A stretch of DNA of 64,000 nt, taken from NCBI GenBank assembly GCA_018242725.1, contig JAFEBI010000015.1, positions 62,001-126,000 of the forward strand, read 5' to 3'. A program made the translations under genes and the position numbers. Within the stretch, counting starts at the first letter, position 1, and each line of letters opens with the position of its first letter. Under the pieces are notes generated by a model, which made no database searches, was not told the origin of the DNA, and saw only the letters and a list, made by a program, of their open reading frames with translations. Source of the stretch: Nitrospira sp. Lineage in GTDB: Bacteria > Nitrospirota > Nitrospiria > Nitrospirales > Nitrospiraceae. Positions 62,671 through 64,000 of the stretch are shown piece by piece.

Positions 62671-63111
62671 TCACTTGAGTGTGCGCACGTAGTGAATGAT
62701 CGTCCATGCCTCTTCATCGTTAATGTCCGACGGAATGAGCGAGACCATGCCGGTTCCTGGGCTGCCGTTTTTGATGACCCAAAACATCTCACCGTCCGTA
62801 CGAACTTTCTGCCACTCCCCGTTCACAAAACTCCTGGGAGAAGGCTTCAGATTCTTCGAGAGTGGACCATCGCCGGTCCCTTTCAGCCCGTGACATTTAA
62901 AGCACGTTCCTTTTCCTTCAAAGAGAGCCTTTCCCTTGGCGATCGTATCAGCCGACGATGCTACGGGATTCGGCAATTTTTGTGCGGCGGCCAACTCACT
63001 ATCCGGCACACGTGGTTTCAGCGGATCCCTCTCTGCGGCAAGTGCCATCCCGCTCCCAATCACTCCAATCGCACAACAGGCCAGCCATCCCCATATCGCA
63101 TGTGTATTCAT
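62671..63111 (-). CDS. Monohaem cytochrome c
   Basis: About 146 residues. A signal peptide (residues 1-25, LACCAIGVIGSGMALAAE) precedes a class I cytochrome c-like domain with one haem-binding CFKCH motif (about 70-74) in GKGTCFKCHGLKGTGDGPL. The distal Met is probably in GTGMVSLIPS and the final helix is DEEAWTIIHYVRTL. It is a periplasmic electron carrier. The ATG at 63111 has AAGGAG seven bases upstream. The gene lies 42 bases after the porin-like gene and 36 bases before the chemoreceptor gene, so the three may be one transcript. Its electron partners are unknown. Confidence 0.9.
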   Translation of the reverse strand: MNTHAIWGWLACCAIGVIGSGMALAAERDPLKPRVPDSELAAAQKLPNPVASSADTIAKGKALFEGKGTCFKCHGLKGTGDGPLSKNLKPSPRSFVNGEWQKVRTDGEMFWVIKNGSPGTGMVSLIPSDINDEEAWTIIHYVRTLK

Positions 63112-63153
63112 TCTCATACTCCTTGATGACCAAGGTATCATTCACCTTCTTCC

Positions 63154-64000
63154 TTAGAACGAGAAGTCCATGCCGACAAACCCAACACGCGCGACTTGAT
63201 CCTCTCCAAACGCACCGGTCTTTGTCGTCTTCGTGTGCGAAAACTCTCCATGGAAAGACAGCGCCGTGCGCTTGCTCTGGTAGAGGTGATATCGCATCGC
63301 AATGGTATGCGACTCCACATTCCCGAATTTCTTGTCGAACGTCGGATCGCCTTGGAAATTATTCCTGATCCAGTCGAATCGGTAATACGCGACGGCCGGG
63401 ATGATGAAGTTGTAGTCGACCTCCACAAATCCTCCGTTCCACCGAGACGCTTGCGCGTTCGCGATCCCCTGTGATCGAAAGAGATTGGCCGAGTCATTGG
63501 CGATCATGTAAGCCCCGAATACATTCACCTTGGATAACGCGGTTAAACTGAAGTCGACCCCGATTCGCGAAAACGTACGGCTTTGCTCTCCTGTGCCGCT
63601 TGGGTCCACTCCTCCGATTGCGGGATTCGCCGCCGTGGGCGCCCGGCCGAACATACCGAACACACCGATCCGTTGCCCGTCCACGATGCCGTACCCTTTG
63701 AAGGATTGCGTCGCATGACCATAAAGTTGAAGCGCACGCCCACCGCCAGACCCGCCGACGTTCGTGATGTTGGACGACACGACGTTCAGCGAATAACGGA
63801 ACGTCCCATCGACCAGCTCGATATCCTTGGTGCCAAAAAGCTCCATACCCGATTGATTGTCCCCCAGCGCGAAATCATTGGCGTTCCCATAGGATGGATT
63901 GCCTGACGGATTGACGGTGATGCGACTGAACGGAGTTCCCGACCGATAGTGGTACATGACGAACGGTGTGTTGAGCGTAGGACTCCGGTGTTCACTGAAG
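63154..64000 (-). CDS. Outer-membrane porin-like protein (5' part cut by window edge)
   Basis: At least 281 codons are visible; the frame is open through the right edge (FSEHRSPTLNTPFVMYHYR), so the N-terminus and signal peptide are missing. The sequence shows alternating amphipathic strands, for example ALQLYGHATQSFKGYGIVDG, GVDFSLTALSKVNVFGAYMI and GGFVEVDYNFIIPAVAYYRFDW, and it ends in a phenylalanine (GFVGMDFSF), the usual C-terminal signal for outer-membrane barrels. The substrate is unknown. It is on the same strand as the cytochrome c gene, which follows after 42 bases. Confidence 0.78.
   Translation of the reverse strand, partial: FSEHRSPTLNTPFVMYHYRSGTPFSRITVNPSGNPSYGNANDFALGDNQSGMELFGTKDIELVDGTFRYSLNVVSSNITNVGGSGGGRALQLYGHATQSFKGYGIVDGQRIGVFGMFGRAPTAANPAIGGVDPSGTGEQSRTFSRIGVDFSLTALSKVNVFGAYMIANDSANLFRSQGIANAQASRWNGGFVEVDYNFIIPAVAYYRFDWIRNNFQGDPTFDKKFGNVESHTIAMRYHLYQSKRTALSFHGEFSHTKTTKTGAFGEDQVARVGFVGMDFSF

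Overview
The window looks like a chromosomal segment from a Gram-negative bacterium of the Nitrospirota, most likely Nitrospira or a close relative. This is inferred from gene content only: an exosortase of the VPLPA type inside a polysaccharide operon, a GspN-type II secretion cluster with a PilM-like GspL, and a long thioredoxin-fold/aldo-keto reductase fusion. No rRNA, tRNA or CRISPR array was seen. One degraded IS5-type transposase remnant is the only mobile element.

Layout. Positions 1-3129 (minus) hold a truncated ribonuclease D gene, a small J-domain protein and an ACT-domain malic enzyme. Positions 3307-9271 (plus) hold the YyaL/aldo-keto reductase fusion, a Pal-like OmpA lipoprotein and a Ppx/GppA phosphatase with an HD domain. 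Positions 9466-41892 form one very long minus-strand exopolysaccharide locus. In transcription order it runs gmd, fcl and wecB (nucleotide sugars), wzx flippase, a glycosyltransferase, an O-antigen ligase/polymerase, two more glycosyltransferases, a secreted DUF4091 glycosidase-like protein, two Gfo/Idh oxidoreductases (one fused to a zinc-dehydrogenase domain), heparinase and a WbuB-like glycosyltransferase. It then continues with a VPLPA-CTERM protein, exosortase-EpsI, a WecA-like priming transferase, a PrsT-type TPR lipoprotein, Wza-like export protein, an outer-membrane barrel, Wzz/GumC chain-length protein, a tyrosine-kinase-like ATPase and an ExeA-like ATPase. Together these cover priming, assembly, flipping, polymerisation, export and anchoring of one surface polysaccharide and a co-sorted protein.

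Positions 42052-52858 (plus) are a type II secretion cluster, gspC-E-F-G-H-I-J-N-L-M-K. The secretin gspD and the prepilin peptidase gspO are missing, and a 335-base non-coding gap sits where gspD often lies.

Positions 52938-58600 (minus) run cheR-cheD-cheB and then a STAS protein, a receiver-PP2C phosphatase, an HPt protein and a receiver-HATPase protein. The last four look like a split version of a phosphorelay-controlled partner-switching module. A sigma-28-like promoter lies upstream of cheR. Positions 58837-64000 (minus) hold the IS5 remnant, a stand-alone CZB zinc-sensor protein, a large PAS-containing chemoreceptor with a CheR-tether-like C-terminus, a monohaem cytochrome c and the C-terminal part of an outer-membrane porin-like protein cut by the right edge.

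Several intergenic regions in the right third carry related GTTTC/GAAAC inverted repeats, and two distant gaps share a CGTGAAGCGT/ACGCTTCA inverted repeat.
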